Shown here piece by piece: positions 20,489 through 34,759 of a stretch of 64,000 nucleotides of DNA (the stretch's first letter is position 1; every line of letters starts with the position of its first letter). Both the position numbers and the translations under genes were made by a program. Location: positions 1,152,362,050-1,152,426,049 of the forward strand of contig OY728165.1 in NCBI GenBank assembly GCA_963277665.1, read 5' to 3'. A model generated the notes under the pieces. It made no database searches, was not told the origin of the DNA, and was given only the letters and a program-made list of their open reading frames with translations. Source of the DNA: Viscum album. Its lineage: Eukaryota; Streptophyta; Magnoliopsida; Santalales; Viscaceae.

Positions 20489-23185
20489 TTACACAGATTA
20501 CTTTCGATACCTGGCACTGAACTGCATGCGATTCAGGGACCTTATCTGCCCAGAAAAAATGATTGAATTTTTTTGAATATATATAATACTAAATGTGTGT
20601 ATGATTTATGAGAAGGTGGATTAAATCCAAAATGAGGCCCGAGATCATAATTGTTATGGCACCAATGAGTTTTGAACACTTGTTTTACCCTAGGCGCAAT
20701 ATAACCTATGTCATCACTGGTCTTCTATGAAAATGTAATTATGGACCTAAATGATTGATATAAATTATATATATAATTTATTTTCATTATTTATAAGTAT
20801 CGACTGAATTATTCTACAATAATATGGTTATATGAATTCTTTAGGTTAGGTCGGCCCATCCCAAGAGATTTAGGCAACCATAGGATTGATTTCATGGTGG
20901 ACGATGACCAACTATTATCAGATCATAGATTGTTGCATCAACAGATTTTTTTGTATCTCATTACGAAGGATGTGAAGAACCATTCCTTGAAAATGATCGA
21001 TCCAAACTCTAGGTCATATGTTTTTATTTTTCATTTCCATCATATTTCATTATAATGGAAGAACTCATATCCATTCAACTAATAGAATTTATTCTCACAT
21101 CATCCATAGAATTAATAAAATTTAACTATAATTTTTTTTTCATTTTGATATAACCCACATTGTTCATCTCCTTCAAAAAAATTGATTGGGGCAAAAAAAC
21201 CACATTTTATTCCTCTCCATTTAATAACTTATAGATTTCTTTTCAATTTGTTTAGTTGATCTTCATTGGTAATTATTTTATCAAATATTTTGACATATAC
21301 AATATTATCGTTCATTGTGACACCATTATTTATGGAAATGGACTGAAACTAAATGTTTCAAACATGATTGTGAATTAAATTTGAGAATAAATGAAAATTG
21401 TTGGTTGATTGGTGGAGAAAAAATCTAGATCAGTAGTTCATCATTTCCCCTGAAGCGTGTGGAGACGTAGATGATGATTAATAATTTTTAAATTGTTTAG
21501 TTTCTAGAATCCAATGAATGGTTGATGGAAAGGCTAGTCAACCGTGGACCTAGTGTTCTTGCGTGAGATTGAAGGAACAATAATAATAATCATGTGACAT
21601 AAAAACGATACACACTTTAAAGAAAATCACATGCAACATAATGTGTAAATCATGATTACATGTCTTGTGGGAATTTCTAAGAAACACATCGTGTTTTAGG
21701 ATTAAGATAAGGATCACATTAAATGTGGCCACTATATCATGGAATTTTCCCCCAACCATGAGGATAATTGATAACATAAATAACTACATATACATCAGAA
21801 ATGTACACTTCCATATGGTGCATCATGTACATAGACCCGGAAAATACATAGGATACATGGGTCAATACATTGACACAACCACCATACACTTATATGAACA
21901 TGATGAACATGCAAGATGTTGGTAATCCTTTTGTTAAATATACGCATTCTACAAACTGTGTATATGGAAAATTTTTGGTCATGTAGGGTTTTTCACATGG
22001 GTGAGCATGTGGAGAGTGTGGCACATCGTGTACCACATAGTACACAACGTGTACCCCCATTAAGAGTGTTTGTATCTCTTAATTATTTTATCTTCGGAAA
22101 AAATATGTTGACTATCTTCAATTTTTCCTATACCTTGTGTCAAAAGTTCATTATTACATGAATATCATAGAATTCATTTCCCCTCTACCAGCCAAGTCTC
22201 GGATAGAGATGTCGTGTCCCTCCATGTGGCAAGAGTGTAATTCTCTATCATCATTTTTCTCAAGATAGGATATCTAGAACCATCATGACCTTCCTGAGTA
22301 ATTAATTGATCCTCTATCTTGTAGTTTATAATATTATATTTTGTTGTTTCTTTGACAATTATTACCTTATGTAGTGGGTTGATATAAACTGGGTTTGCGA
22401 TGTCCCCCAACTGTTCAGGGAATGACCCCTATCTATGTATTAGGTATTCCTAGTCTTATGATCATTCATGGTTCAGGCCCAATGAAATATAAAACACTGT
22501 CATGTTTCCTCGATGAGAGCATGGACTTTTGAAGGGATTCTCTTAGAAGGATCATTTCATCAAGTAGAATTCTATGTCTAGTAGTTTGTTATGACGTCCT
22601 GGTGGCATGGTATCTTTTTTGAGTGTTTTTTATATTTTACATTGATTATTATATATTTTATTAATATTAATATACTTGGTGAGTCATGTTTAGTGTTTTT
22701 TAGTTTTCAAATATATATTTTTATACTCAACCCTTGGGAGTTTCCCTCACATGTCGTCCATTATGAAAAAAATCAATTTTTATGGTGTCCTTAGAGGATA
22801 TGGAGAGGGTGGAGATTAGCATGACCATGACAGACCATGTTGTTTACCGAGTATTTTCAATTGACATATTCTTATCCTCGGTATTAGGTTTTACTATCTA
22901 ATGTTTTTGGTTGAGCTTGTATGTAGCCACTTTTTTTTTTGCTTTTTCTACCTTCTTGTCATAATATTTCATGGTTTCATATAATTTTGCATACATTAGT
23001 TCAGTTATTTGACATTTAAACATTGTGTGGGATTTTATATTTGTGTGACTGTATTTTTATGTATTATATTTTAATTAGTCCCATTAGTGGAATATGCATA
23101 CTTATTTCTGGTTTCTAGCCCCAAGTTGATTGGAGGCAGGCATGGGGTAGTCAATGGTTAGAACTCAGTAGGTAGGGTCATGACA
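20489..23185 (+). repeat. 5' LTR of the old plus-strand gypsy element
   Basis: The right end GGGTCATGACA (23175-23185) is followed by a PBS relic and matches the usual gypsy LTR end. The left end is placed by matching the right LTR (TTACAC against TGTCAC) and is approximate. Small open frames within it (21665-22161, 22591-22794) are not coding. Confidence 0.75.
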
Positions 23186-23188
23186 TTG

Positions 23189-23200
23189 TGGTATTAAATG
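23189..23200 (+). promoter_or_regulatory. Decayed primer-binding site
   Basis: TGGTATTAAATG, three bases after the LTR end, resembles TGGTATCAGAGC in its first half (one C to T change) and is eroded in the second. Confidence 0.6.
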
Positions 23201-25030
23201 TGGCTAGTTATACCATTATACCATTGTAATTGAGATCGATTACAGGAAACAAGTTTTAGTGATTCGTGTGAAGATTTCAGGATATAGACTATTGTCTTTT
23301 TACAGTGGTTGATGTATCCATACAGTTGTACTCTGATCAATTTCATTTTTACATAGCACATTTAAAAATGGAAGTAAGAAATCTTGTCGGTACTTGAATC
23401 ATATTTTAATGGTTGTTTTTCTATTATCACCATGATTCATCTCCCTAGATATACTCTTTAGATCATTTTAAATCTTTTTTTTTTAAAATTACTCCACACA
23501 GACATCCGCCATGATTCCATGGATTGATCATAAGGATAATCCACCTAGGGACAAGTTATCAGTACATGTGTATATACCTCAGATAGATACTTTGGGTGGT
23601 TGACATGTTATACCTCCACTTATTTTTATAATATACCACTAACAATACTATATGAGGATTCATGTAGGATAAGTTCATTTCATGAGATTCAGAGGAAGAA
23701 ACCTCTTGGGATTAGGGGTTAGAAAGACCCCCTGGTAGCTGAGAATAAGTTAGACAAAGATAAATTTATTTTTTTCCTTCTGAGGAAGCCAATAGATCAG
23801 ATGGAGGTCCTCATAGTATGTCTTATTTAATTATATTATGGAATATGGTTGAGCATAGTGACTCAATCACATAATTAGATAGCTCTCTCATAGTCATACA
23901 TTGAGTATCTCTTTTGGGAGGAGTTTTATCCGGATGTGTTGTGATCGGTTCACTTAGAGGATCATTTTCTTCAGCAGTAGTATATATTGACTATAGTGGA
24001 GTACTCAGTGAGATTTAAAATCCACTATATTTTCTCCTTATATAATTTTCATGATCAATTCATTAGTTCTCAGACGATTGAGAGGTATTTTCTGTTGTAG
24101 ATCATTCCGGAAAAACATACACTGATAGTGGGAGCTAGTGGTGGGAACCTAGAAGTTTAGACCTCAGTAGAAGGAAGCCGAAAGCAGTCACACAGATCCA
24201 CGAGTGGGAGAAGCTACATGGGTTGATCCGATGAATGATGTTTATTGGTGCAGGGCTCTGAGTTTGGATAAAATATTTAGAGGGATTGGTGGTGTTTCAC
24301 CTATGATGGATGAGGACATATGGCTAGGGATTGTTAGACCCTTCATACAAATTATTATGATATGGTCAAGGGAATTATGATTAGTATAAATATATAGTAT
24401 AATTGTTTTTTAGGGATGGGGACATGAATGAATATCCATCACGATAGTAGGATTTAATTAAAAGTTTGACTGATTACCACCACCCCTTCTAGTTTGCATA
24501 TTCATGGATCATAGATATCGTGGACATGGATGATAATACCTAGAAGATATGGACTAGTAATACCCTCTAACATTGATGGATGATATGTGGTAGGAAATTT
24601 TTCTTCAGTCGTATTGTTGACAGATAATTTTTTTAATCAATAGTTTTTTTCCACTTCTCTGCTCTGAGACATAGAGATTCTGATAGATCAATTTACATGA
24701 TCATTGAAATTGAAGTCTCTAAAAGGCAATTAATCAGTAATTGATCACATATTAATGAAATGTTATCGGATTCTTATAAGTGAAATTTTGGTATGCAGTC
24801 TCTGTTTTCATCAAAGAGGCCTAATGAAAATATCTCAGGTAAAGACTAGAAATCCACAAATCATGCCCTAATAGACTCTTTTAGGTGGATGGTGTAGTGT
24901 GTCTATAGATATGGATCAAGGTTCTCCATTTAGAGGAAAATGAATCCATTATAAATTAGGATGATCTCAGACACATGAAAGTGCAACTGATTAGTCACAA
25001 GTTGGAAAGCAAGACTCATGGACTAGAAGA
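23201..25030 (+). pseudogene. Presumed gag and protease region of the old gypsy element, unreadable
   Basis: By position this should hold gag and protease. I could not recognise either by eye; many stops are present in all frames. Confidence 0.4.
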
Positions 25031-25039
25031 TTCTTGGGG

Positions 25040-25900
25040 CTATCAGTTTCATGTAGTGGTGGTGGTTGATGAGGACATGTTTCTTGAAGACAAACCATGT
25101 CTACCTCACCGCTACGAGCTATAATTATATGTTGACCTACATCATAGGATGGAACTAATTTCTACATTGTTAAATCAAATAGAACTCATACGGCTTCGAT
25201 AACTGAGGGTGTAGTTGGAAAACATGTACGTGTATCAATTTTGGAGAACCAGTGTTTCCCATGTGCTTCTTAAGTGTTCTTATCCAAGAAATAAGATGTG
25301 TGTTTTATGTTACCTGAGGAATATTGGTTGCTAAATTTTGTGATCATGATGAATATGTATGCAATATCTATAATCAACATACTCCTTGAAAATTTGATCG
25401 GGGTCTTTTAGTTCTCAATTATTAACCTCATATCAGGATATCAACAGCTACTTGTATGGGAAAATGGTTTAATGAAGATGAAATTATGATTATATTATGC
25501 TCAATATGAGTACATATTGATGCCATATTAAGTTACAATTTCCCCCGCAGTGGTCATGGGACTCATGAAATGCATGCATATTGATTTATTATATGGGTTC
25601 AATGTAGTCTCCACTGACATAATCATACTGTATTTGTCATTGAGGTGGATACAATGAGACTTTTTACAATGGTCCTACATGTAATTTGATAGCACCGACA
25701 TGAAGGGATGCTCTTGAGGTTTTATATTTGTATTTGATAGGTCGAATATTTTAATCCGGCCATTTTAGAGGTTGGAGTAGTAGTGGATCCAACGACAGTT
25801 TAGTTTCTACTTACATGGGATCCACCCAAGAGTTTTACTGAGGTGAAAAGTTTTTTGGGCTGGTGGGGTACTATTTTTAATTTTTACATAATTTGATTAT
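25040..25900 (+). pseudogene. Gypsy reverse transcriptase remnant
   Basis: Translating across stops gives VVDEDMFLEDKPCLP near 25058, like the gypsy linker before RT. FPPAVVMGLMK near 25540 is like the FGLTNAPAAFMDLMN block. WDPPKSFTEVKSFLGWWG near 25820 is like the block after the RT thumb. The catalytic YADD/FIDD box is not intact. Order and strand fit the rest of the element. Confidence 0.65.
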
Positions 25901-25959
25901 ATTTTTAGCACCATTAATATCTTTTACTCATATGATGAAACTGTTAATAAGTTAAAACA

Positions 25960-26500
25960 AGTTCCGTAATCAATTTTAGGTGCTGAAACATTGGTTGGTA
26001 TGTGATACCATATATGGATTCCCCTAGGATGGTGTTGAGTAGGTAGAGTTCTGTGATGTTTCAAGGACCATCCATGTGTATGATATGATGTAAAGGAATT
26101 TGTTCATAACTTATGGTTCACATCATTTGAGAACACATGAGTAGAACTATTATACCCATGTTGTTGAGTTATCAGATATAGAAATCCTAATAAATATGTG
26201 GAGACAATACCTGATGGACGAGTGGTATATCATTTACTCCGATGAAACGAGTATCAGGTAGATATTCGAAAAATGGATATTTACATGAGAATGAGGTTAT
26301 GGCTAGATATTCTTCATTTCTATGAAAGTGATATTTTCTAAACTCTGGGAATGAAAAACATGTCTTAGATTCACTCATCAAAATATCTTTTTATTAGTAG
26401 ATAGCTAAGGCATCTGAGTAGTTATCCTCATTGTTGTTATCCTTCATGATTGAGGAAAGTTCATCATATTTTCAGATAATGGTTGTTACCCAACAACTTC
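25960..26500 (+). pseudogene. Gypsy RNase H remnant
   Basis: NLFITYGSHHLRTHE (near 26095) followed by NYYTHVVEL matches the gypsy RNase H segment with pattern VIAYASRQLKVHE then NYPTHDLEL, with one in-frame stop between. Further fit follows as MWRQYLM (near 26200), like IWRHYLY. Confidence 0.7.
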
Positions 26501-26559
26501 TGCAGTGTGTAATAGATGCTCATCATGTACATATGGTCTGTGAGACTTCATGTAATCAT

Positions 26560-27500
26560 ATATCATGATGGAATATTCTTTATTGATATTATAAATGTGG
26601 GGAGAAAGATATCATTTTCAGAGGATGGAAAATGCTACCTTTGACATTATGAGAGGAGGTGTTTTAGGAGTTTCATTCAACACCATTTGTGGTAATCCAT
26701 GTGGGGAAATGATTTTCTATGACCTATGACATTATTTTTGGTGGCTAAAAATGAATAATTGTGTTTCAACTTTTATCTCATAGTGCCCAACAATTTATAA
26801 GTAAAAGGAAGAGAACCATGTTCCAACGCGTTTAACCCAATAACTTGAGGTTTCAGAGAGGATGGGATATACATGGTCTTAATGATGGTAATATGATATA
26901 TGTCTGTTGAAAATATTTTATATGAGTTCTTGTATACAGTCAAAAAATCATGGACCACTTCATAGTCATTTGAGAGCAGAGTATAGAAGATATCATTGGG
27001 TGCCAATACATGGGATAGATTGTCTTACTCTATGGATTCACCTCGATGATTGCCAGGGAACATGATGATCTCTTCACATCTTAGTTTTAGAGAGAAATAT
27101 AGAAGACCATGAGGGCTTAGATATGCATCATAATATTTTTTTACTCACAAACTGACTACCCGATAGAGTAGACCATTCTAGTCTTGGAGGACATGCTACA
27201 ACCTATATATTAGTCTCCGTTCGAAGTCAGAATCATTTCCTACAATTGGTAGATTTTGCATAAAAAAATACCATATCACTATTTTTATGGAACCATTCGA
27301 TGCTTCATATGGGAAAAAATTTGGTCTATACATTATTATATTTATCCTACAGAATCAGCACTTATGGGCTCATAGTTGATACAATATACTATAATGATTA
27401 TTCATATAATATACGAGTATATAAGGACTTTATAAAGCCTTCATAAGTCTTATGCAAACAAAAAATATTGAACTCTGATGTCCATGGATGGAGCCCATGT
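26560..27500 (+). pseudogene. Gypsy integrase remnant
   Basis: CPTIYK and LEVSERMGYTWS (about 26785-26875) fit the segment between the zinc finger and the catalytic core. DFA followed by MEPFDASYGKK-like pieces (about 27250-27320, with a frameshift) fit the EFAYNNS to ALYGRK stretch. Catalytic residues could not be placed. Confidence 0.6.
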
Positions 27501-27559
27501 GTTCATGAGTGTCTCTCATCAATGTGGATTGAAGATGTTTGAAAGTAGTGGCATGTTAT

Positions 27560-27930
27560 CTCAGAGATTCATTAGTCCCCTCCAAACACTATATATAGTT
27601 GTTGAGGTAGTGGGAAGATTAGCTCTTCAGCCATAGTTGGACAAGGTACATGACATCTTACATGTGTTGCAGTTGAGAAGGTATGTGAATGACCCATTTC
27701 AAATTATCTATTGGGTACATATGGATATTAGTGGTGGAGGTACATTTGTAGAGTAATGAATATTGATTCATTGTTTGTGGTAAATGTTCCATTTTTTGTG
27801 ATAAAATCCATTTTTGGGTGTCAAGTGTCATATCAAGAATCTTTAATAGAGTGCTTAAGAGTGGGAGACCATATGCAACCTCATAATCATAATATTTTTG
27901 AGTGGTTATAAATATTCTTTGGGTGACAAG
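27560..27930 (+). pseudogene. C-terminal end of gypsy pol
   Basis: LRRYVNDPFQIIYWVHMDI (near 27675) is close to the gypsy block LRKYVHDPSHVLE. GGGTFVE follows, like the DLTYEE position. The rest up to about 27930 resembles the region after integrase but is eroded. Confidence 0.7.
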
Positions 27931-28021
27931 AATAATAATGGGAATAATGTTATGAATCATATTTTCAATTTATTATTTTTTATATTATATGGATTATTTT
28001 TTAGACTTGTTGCTAAGATTA

Positions 28022-30691
28022 TGTCACATTCTAAGACCCAATGTGCTCAAAATAAATGGTTGAGATATAAAAATTTATTAAATATAATGAAGGTAATCAT
28101 TTAATAACAATGATGAATAACCCATGAACATTGGCCTAACTATGAAATATGAGGGTGCCATTGGGTTCATAATGTGGGTTGTAACCTTGGAAAGACATAA
28201 CCTATTTCAACATGGGTTGTTTGTGAGAAACTAATCATGGCAATAAATGAAAAAAAAAAAGAAAATTATTTTATTTATATTTTTTTTAATTTAGTTACTC
28301 TCATACAATAATTCAATTATCCTCAAGGTATATAGTTATCAGATTCATTCGGGGTTGGTCACACAAACCCTATAGTTTTTTACAAACTTTGGATTGAATT
28401 ATTATTGAAATATGATGGACTGGGATCGTATCATGCATCACTGTGCCAAAATAGTCTATGGATCTCATCACAGATGGAAATTTAGAACCCTTTTTATCAT
28501 CAATGAATCCAAAATCATGTTAGGATATTTGGATGTTTTATTTCCAACAATTTTGTTAGTCACATACACCCATGGATTAATTCCATCAACTTGATTTATT
28601 CATGCAACATCGGAATAATTAATTTGGTGGAGTTATTGTATTTTTTCATTAAGAATTATCCATCTTCATTCAACTCCTTCTACAAAAATGGATCAATGAA
28701 AAGTGAATATGATATTCTATTCATTCCTCATAATTTATGGCTCATGTATTTCTCCGCAATTTCATTGATTAATCATCCATAGTAATTATTGTTGGCTAAT
28801 GGTTTGACCATTATGAAATTGAAGATAATTGTGTGGCCATTATTCATCACAATGGATTCAAAACACTATTAAAAAATTTGAACAAAATAATAGTTTGTAA
28901 ATCAACAATGAAAAATAGTTGATCGGGTGAAAATGGGACAGAGTTAGGTTTTCTTTTTTTCCCGAGCAGCATGTAGACACATGGACACTGACGTATGGTT
29001 TTATGAATTTTTTATGGTCGGAATTGGTTGAATGATTGATGTATAGTCCATTAATCCATATATCTATTTTTCACAAGTGATAATGGGGGTGGAAGATGAA
29101 AATTAATAAGACATGTTAAAAGGGGGGCACATTTCTTGAATATCCTAAGAAATTCGACATGTAAATATGGATTTCATGTCATGTGGGTCCATTTCAACAA
29201 TTTCTAGTGTTTTAGGATCAATATATGGATCACATATCATGTGAACCCTGTCATACATAATGTTCCCCATTCTATGATACATAGAATGAACTTCAGAAAG
29301 TATAGGGGTGTAGGACAAGTACATAGACATGTGGCATGACAAGTATATCGAAACTAACACGACATGGTGTACATGGGAAGGTATATGCACCAAAACAACA
29401 TACACATGCATGTACATGAGAAACATACTGCATGTCATTTGTCTCTACAATCCATTTACTTCTTTTAATGTCATGTATTTGGAGACATATATGTCGTGTG
29501 AGGAATTTCCACATCGGCATGAATGGGGATAACTGGACACACCATGTACTTGTATAAACCATTAAATATGAAATTTAGCTATTCATTTACTTAGTTTGGA
29601 TCATTAATAGTTGAGTTCATTCCCTTGTTCCTTTTAGCCAGGCAGACAATGTTGCAATACATTTATATGAAAATATTGTGATCCCTTCTAGTGGTCAAGT
29701 CTCTAAAAGAGTGGAAGATTCCTTCCATAATAATTGTATGTGACCTAATATCATCGTTTTCCCTAGATAAAGTATTATAAATATACACAGCATCCCTATT
29801 ATGGGAATTGAACCTCAATATAAATGGTTGTATCAAAATGATTGGAGGTATTATTGATATATGTTCACCCATGTAGTTGGTTGATCCAGATTGGGTTTTT
29901 AGTGTCCCCCAGTTGTTCTGGGAAATACCCCTATCTGAGTATTGGGTTATTCATAAACATGTGATATTTATTTGGTTATTACCAATGAACTATACCTATT
30001 CATAATGTTTCACTGATGAAAGAATGTATCATGTAGTGGATTCTCTCAAAACAGGTTTTTCATCGAACAGAATCATGTGGCTAATAATTAGTCAGTACTC
30101 TTTTTAGTGTATTGTATTTACATATGATATCATAGTTTTTCATTAATAATTTTATTTATTTATCATTTAATGATATTACTACACTTTTTATTCTTGTTTA
30201 GAGTTTTCGGGGTGTCCTATTAGGTATTGTTATACTCAACACTACATGGGCCTTGTCTGCACGTGTTGTGTATTATGAATATGATGACCCATTTATAGGA
30301 TTCATGTGGGACATGATGCTGGTGGAATGTAGATACATATTGATAGAATAAGTATTTTACTAGTAGTTTTCATTTTTTATAGTCCTCACCCTTGGATCAG
30401 GATAGATTTTTTATTTTTTGTTGTTAACCTTTTATTTCTCCCTTTTTTCAGTGTTCATTGATTTACTAGCATACTTTGTCATGGGATTGTATATATATTC
30501 CTAAATTGTTTTAGTTTATTTAAATTTAATAAATATGTGGGACTATAGATGTGTGTTATTATACATTTAAAATAGGCCAATGCCTCCAATTTGTGGGATA
30601 AAACTTTTGGGAACTCATCTCCATCCCATGTCCTGTTAGAGGTGGGCTTAGGGATGTCATTAGTCAATCCTCCGAAGGCCTAGTTGTGACA
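28022..30691 (+). repeat. 3' LTR of the old plus-strand gypsy element
   Basis: It aligns end to end with 20489-23185 at an offset of about 7.51 kb, with many substitutions and indels. The end TTGTGACA (30684-30691) corresponds to TCATGACA of the 5' LTR. The start is approximate because the PPT is not recognisable. Confidence 0.75.
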
Positions 30692-30767
30692 TAACTATTG
30701 TGATGGTATTTTAATTTTATGATGTTAAATTATTTAGATTATATTCCGGACACTTCATTATTAAATA

Positions 30768-31168
30768 GTGTTATAATTTTTTATTTTTGTGGGGTGAAAA
30801 AAATCCCACAAACCTATATTGAAGAGAAGAGAATAATGATTTATGGATTTCCTATCAATGGTAGTGGCTTCCCCTAGTTATACTCATATACCTAATAAAA
30901 AATTATCCCATAATTTTTTTGTGTTATTTTGGGAGGTTTATTTCACCATTATTCAATACAGATTTAATGAGGTATTTCCCATCTAATTTTTAGGAAGTGT
31001 TTGTACCCACTTTTATTCATAGTGAGATACTTTTATTTTTTAGGGGTTTTTAGTTCATTCATTTTAGGTTTTTTTCCATGTAACATATAATCTAATTTAT
31101 TTATAGTTTTTTATTAATATTATATCAAAATTATTTCTAAAATAATGGGGAAATCATTTCCTATCCCA
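30768..31168 (+). repeat. 5' LTR of the copia element
   Basis: It shares a GTGGGGTG hairpin-like start region, the T-rich middle and the CTATCCCA end with 35228-35674. Just after it lies a PBS. The left edge is uncertain by some tens of bases. Confidence 0.65.
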
Positions 31169-31173
31169 TGAGT

Positions 31174-31185
31174 TTCTATCAGAGC
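31174..31185 (+). promoter_or_regulatory. Copia primer-binding site (tRNA-iMet type)
   Basis: TTCTATCAGAGC matches TGGTATCAGAGC at 10 of 12 bases, five bases after the LTR end. Confidence 0.75.
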
Positions 31186-31189
31186 GAGT

Positions 31190-34130
31190 TTTGGGCCCAA
31201 TATTATTCACTATTTAGGTTATTAATAAAATTTCTAAATATTAATATTCCATATTTTTATGACCATGGTTTATATTTTTAATCATAAATAAATAATGATA
31301 TTATTAAATAAATCAATGTAAAAAATGGAGGATTTAGTCTTAGAACATCTCTTGATGGCGTTGAAATTAAAAATCAAAAAACTCAATAAGAATAATTTTC
31401 CATTAATGAAAATAAATATGAAGGAAGTTCTATGGATGGATAATTGGTTATTTTCAATTGTTGAATGAGTAGTGGATATGATGGAGGAGAAATAGAATGA
31501 TGTGGATGATAATAATAATGAGAAAAATACATATGTGTTTTTAATATGGGGTCCAATAAATCATTGTGAAGAAAAAGTGATTGAAGAAAATATGGGATAC
31601 ACTAATGAAATTATCTGAGGCCTTGTCATTATAAGAAATATCTTCAATATGAAATTTTACACTCCATAGATGGTAGAGTCGTAATCGTTGACTAACCAAA
31701 TCAACACCCTAATTAAAATAATATTTTTCCTCAATATTTCATGAAGTATAATTGGGCATACTAAAAAATATATTATCTTAGTCTATGGAATTATATATTC
31801 TTATTATCAACATAGAATCAGTAACATCAAAAAATTCCTAATAGGCATGATTATATAAATTTATGTTATAATAATGGTGGATGAATTATAAATTTGGTGC
31901 ATGAAAAAGGAAGATATATGTAAAAGTTCATTCCAAGCATATGCTCTATCTATGGAGAGAGATATGACGATGGAGTATGATTATAGTAGAATCCAAAATA
32001 ACGTGAGGTCCAAATCAAGGATTCATATGAATAATTTCAATTTTTTTAATTTTTCAGAGAATGGTGTAGTGGATAAATATTTTTCGAAGAAGAAAATTAG
32101 AGAAAAGGGTTCTTAGAGAATACTTTAGTGTACTTATGAAAATTAATATTTATTATTCAATAATGCAGTGATGACTGTTGGTGGTATAAAAAATCTCAAT
32201 TATTCTTGGATAATAATCATAGGGAAAACCTTTCAGATTAAATATTCATAATAATGGTTTGATCAATATTAAATTACATCCAAATGACTTATATATATAT
32301 GGAATAATCACTCCTTTAAGAACGTTAGAGATAGTACCATTAAATTAATGATTCATGATTGCATAATACAAAGAACCCATGAAGTACACCTTATAGAGTT
32401 GTGGAATAAAATAATATTTTCATTTTGATAATTTTATTACATCATATGGAATGGTTGCAATGGGAATGGAGTGATGATAATTTTCAAATGTTTTCTTCTG
32501 GGGATTAAGGTATAAAATAAATCAATGATCTTGTATGTTATTTTGCGGGGGAAACATGCTATGATATGAGGACAGTTAACAATAAAATATTCCAATGTAT
32601 TTGATGACGACTCCATGGAATCAAAAGCATACTCATTGTTCTAACGAGGATTGATGATTATTACTGATCAATAGCTGATTCTCAAATATTCAATGTAATC
32701 AATATTGTTTTGTGATATTTTTTTGAGGAAGTAATATAGGATAACATTTGGGATATTAATATAGATAAGAAAAGATATATTAGTTTTTACCAATTCATAC
32801 TTTTACAATGCACCAATTATATCCTTTATATGAGAATGTTAATTTTAATAATTTATTTACGATTAGTCAAGAAGATTTTGGTTGTTTCCAATGAAGAGGA
32901 AAGAATTTTATTTATTTATTCAGAACTTTCAAAGAGTTGAAAAAAACTGAATGTGGAAAGAAATACAACATGATTGATGATATAAAATTATGGAGAATAT
33001 TCATGAAAGGAGATTAGAAATTCTATTCAATAGAAATTAATCAAGAGATAGATCAGAGTTGTGTACACTCCTTAGTATAATGTAGTGAAAAAGAAGACGA
33101 AAATAACCATATGGGATAGAACATGGGTGATGTTGTAGACTACTAGAATTGAAAAATCATTTCGTTCTGAATTAGTGAATATGTCATGTTATGTGATTAG
33201 AGGATTTCATTCAATGGATATTGGTTATAAGACAATAATAATGATTTTTAATGCTAAACCCACTAACTATTCTTAGTTACATTATTTTGGATATCCTATA
33301 TATGCAATTTTTGTTGAACAAAAAAGTTAGAAGTTATATTCGATGACCAAATAATGTATCTTCTTTGGATGTAATGATGAAATTTTGTGTATCATTTATA
33401 TTAACACATAACCCACTAATATTTCATCAACATATATGAATTTTTTGTCAAAGAATTTGAAAATGATAATTTATGGATTCCTTGATAAAAAAATTCATAA
33501 ACAATAATTGCCAAGGTGAAGGATAAGTCAATAAAAGAACAAGTCTCCTCAAATTAATTACCATAGCACGATGGCCATTTACAAGTCGAGTATGGACAAT
33601 GATGTTCAATATAGTATAAATGAAACATAATACGGAATTTTGACTATTTCAATAAGAGAAATATTGTGTACATTTTATTAAAATAGGATGGATAACCGTC
33701 ATCTTTTTTAGAGGCCACCCAATGTCCATATGTATCCTCATTGGTGGAGGCAATGTAGGTGGAACGTGATGCCCTAAAAAAGAACTCAAGTTGTGTTCTT
33801 ATTCTATTTTATCATTAACTAAAGGATATCGACCACAAATGGATCATTATGATCGATTAGGAAAGAATGCACAATGTAGGATGATATCCTGAAATACTAG
33901 TGGCTAAAGGACATACTCAAAAAGAATTTATTTATTTCAATGGATTATATTCTCATTTAATTATCATTATAACTGATAATATTGTTTTAGAGACAATTTC
34001 AATATATAGTATTCATCTAGAATATCTAGATATGAATACTACATTTCCCAAATTATGATCTTGATGATAAAATCGACATCATCCAACCAAAATGGTTTTC
34101 AAAAAATTTGTTAGAGACTATTGTTTTTAG
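31190..34130 (+). pseudogene. Copia gag, protease and integrase region, decayed
   Basis: By position between the PBS and RT this held gag through integrase. Many stops and frameshifts are present. The 71-codon frame at 31901-32116 could be a gag piece but shows no diagnostic motif, and I did not find the CCHC or integrase residues. Confidence 0.4.
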
Positions 34131-34134
34131 GTTA

Positions 34135-34480
34135 AAAAATATCTATAAAGTCTCATGTTTTAGTTTAGGCTTTGGTAAAAGAGGTTTGATTTCTATATCA
34201 AGACACTTTCATAGAAAAGTCATCATTCACATCCTATTTCATATTATAGGGGTTTGGATTGTAATTATTTCATCATTATCATAATGTATGTTGATGAAAC
34301 GTATCTTATGAGCACAAAAAATGATTGGATATGGGATTAAAATGAATTGTTGGCTACATATTTTTAAATGATGGACTTGAAACTAGATAAAACAATATCG
34401 AGATATTGATTTATCATGATATAAATAATGGAAATATTTGGATATCAAATAATAACTAAATAAAAAATATAATTCATCCA
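34135..34480 (+). pseudogene. Copia reverse transcriptase remnant with YVDE box
   Basis: In one frame KRFDFY (near 34190) is followed by NYFIIIIMYVDETYLMSTKN ending near 34320. This matches the copia segment from RFD.FM to LLLYVDDMLIA. The catalytic box reads YVDE (34287-34298), so the second Asp is Glu. The preceding KSLYGLKQ-like block is shifted in frame. Confidence 0.75.
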
Positions 34481-34759
34481 AAAAATGTTAGCCAACATCT
34501 ACATAAATTCGAATTAATTTTATATTGTCATCTATAATGAGTCATAACAGTGAAGTATGAAGGATGAAGATGTTTCATGTACATTATGCATTTTTAGTGG
34601 GGAGTATAATTTTTGTTTTTGTTTTTCTAGATCAACCACTGAACTTGTTGTGGGAGAAGTTTGCAGATATAAGGAATATATAGGCTGGGATCATCTAATC
34701 TTAATAAAAATAATATTTTGATGCCTTAAAGAGTCATCAGATTTTCCGTGATGTTATGG

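Larger units (their letters stand above)
20489..30691 (+). mobile_element. Old Ty3/gypsy LTR retrotransposon, plus strand, heavily decayed (approximate ends)
   Basis: Two diverged LTRs of about 2.7 kb (20489-23185 and 28022-30691) flank a 4.8 kb internal region with a PBS relic and pol remnants in the order protease/RT, RNase H, integrase and a C-terminal block, all plus strand. The LTR pair is clear, for example GTCCCCCAACTGTTCAGGG (about 22401) and GTCCCCCAGTTGTTCTGGG (about 29903). No matching target duplication was found at the ends I chose, so the outer edges may be off by some tens of bases. It is far older than the array. Confidence 0.8.

Noticed and set aside
20484..30696. Target duplication for the old plus-strand gypsy element
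   Set aside because: Flanks at my edges (GGATA and TAACT) do not match; edges may be slightly wrong or the duplication has decayed.
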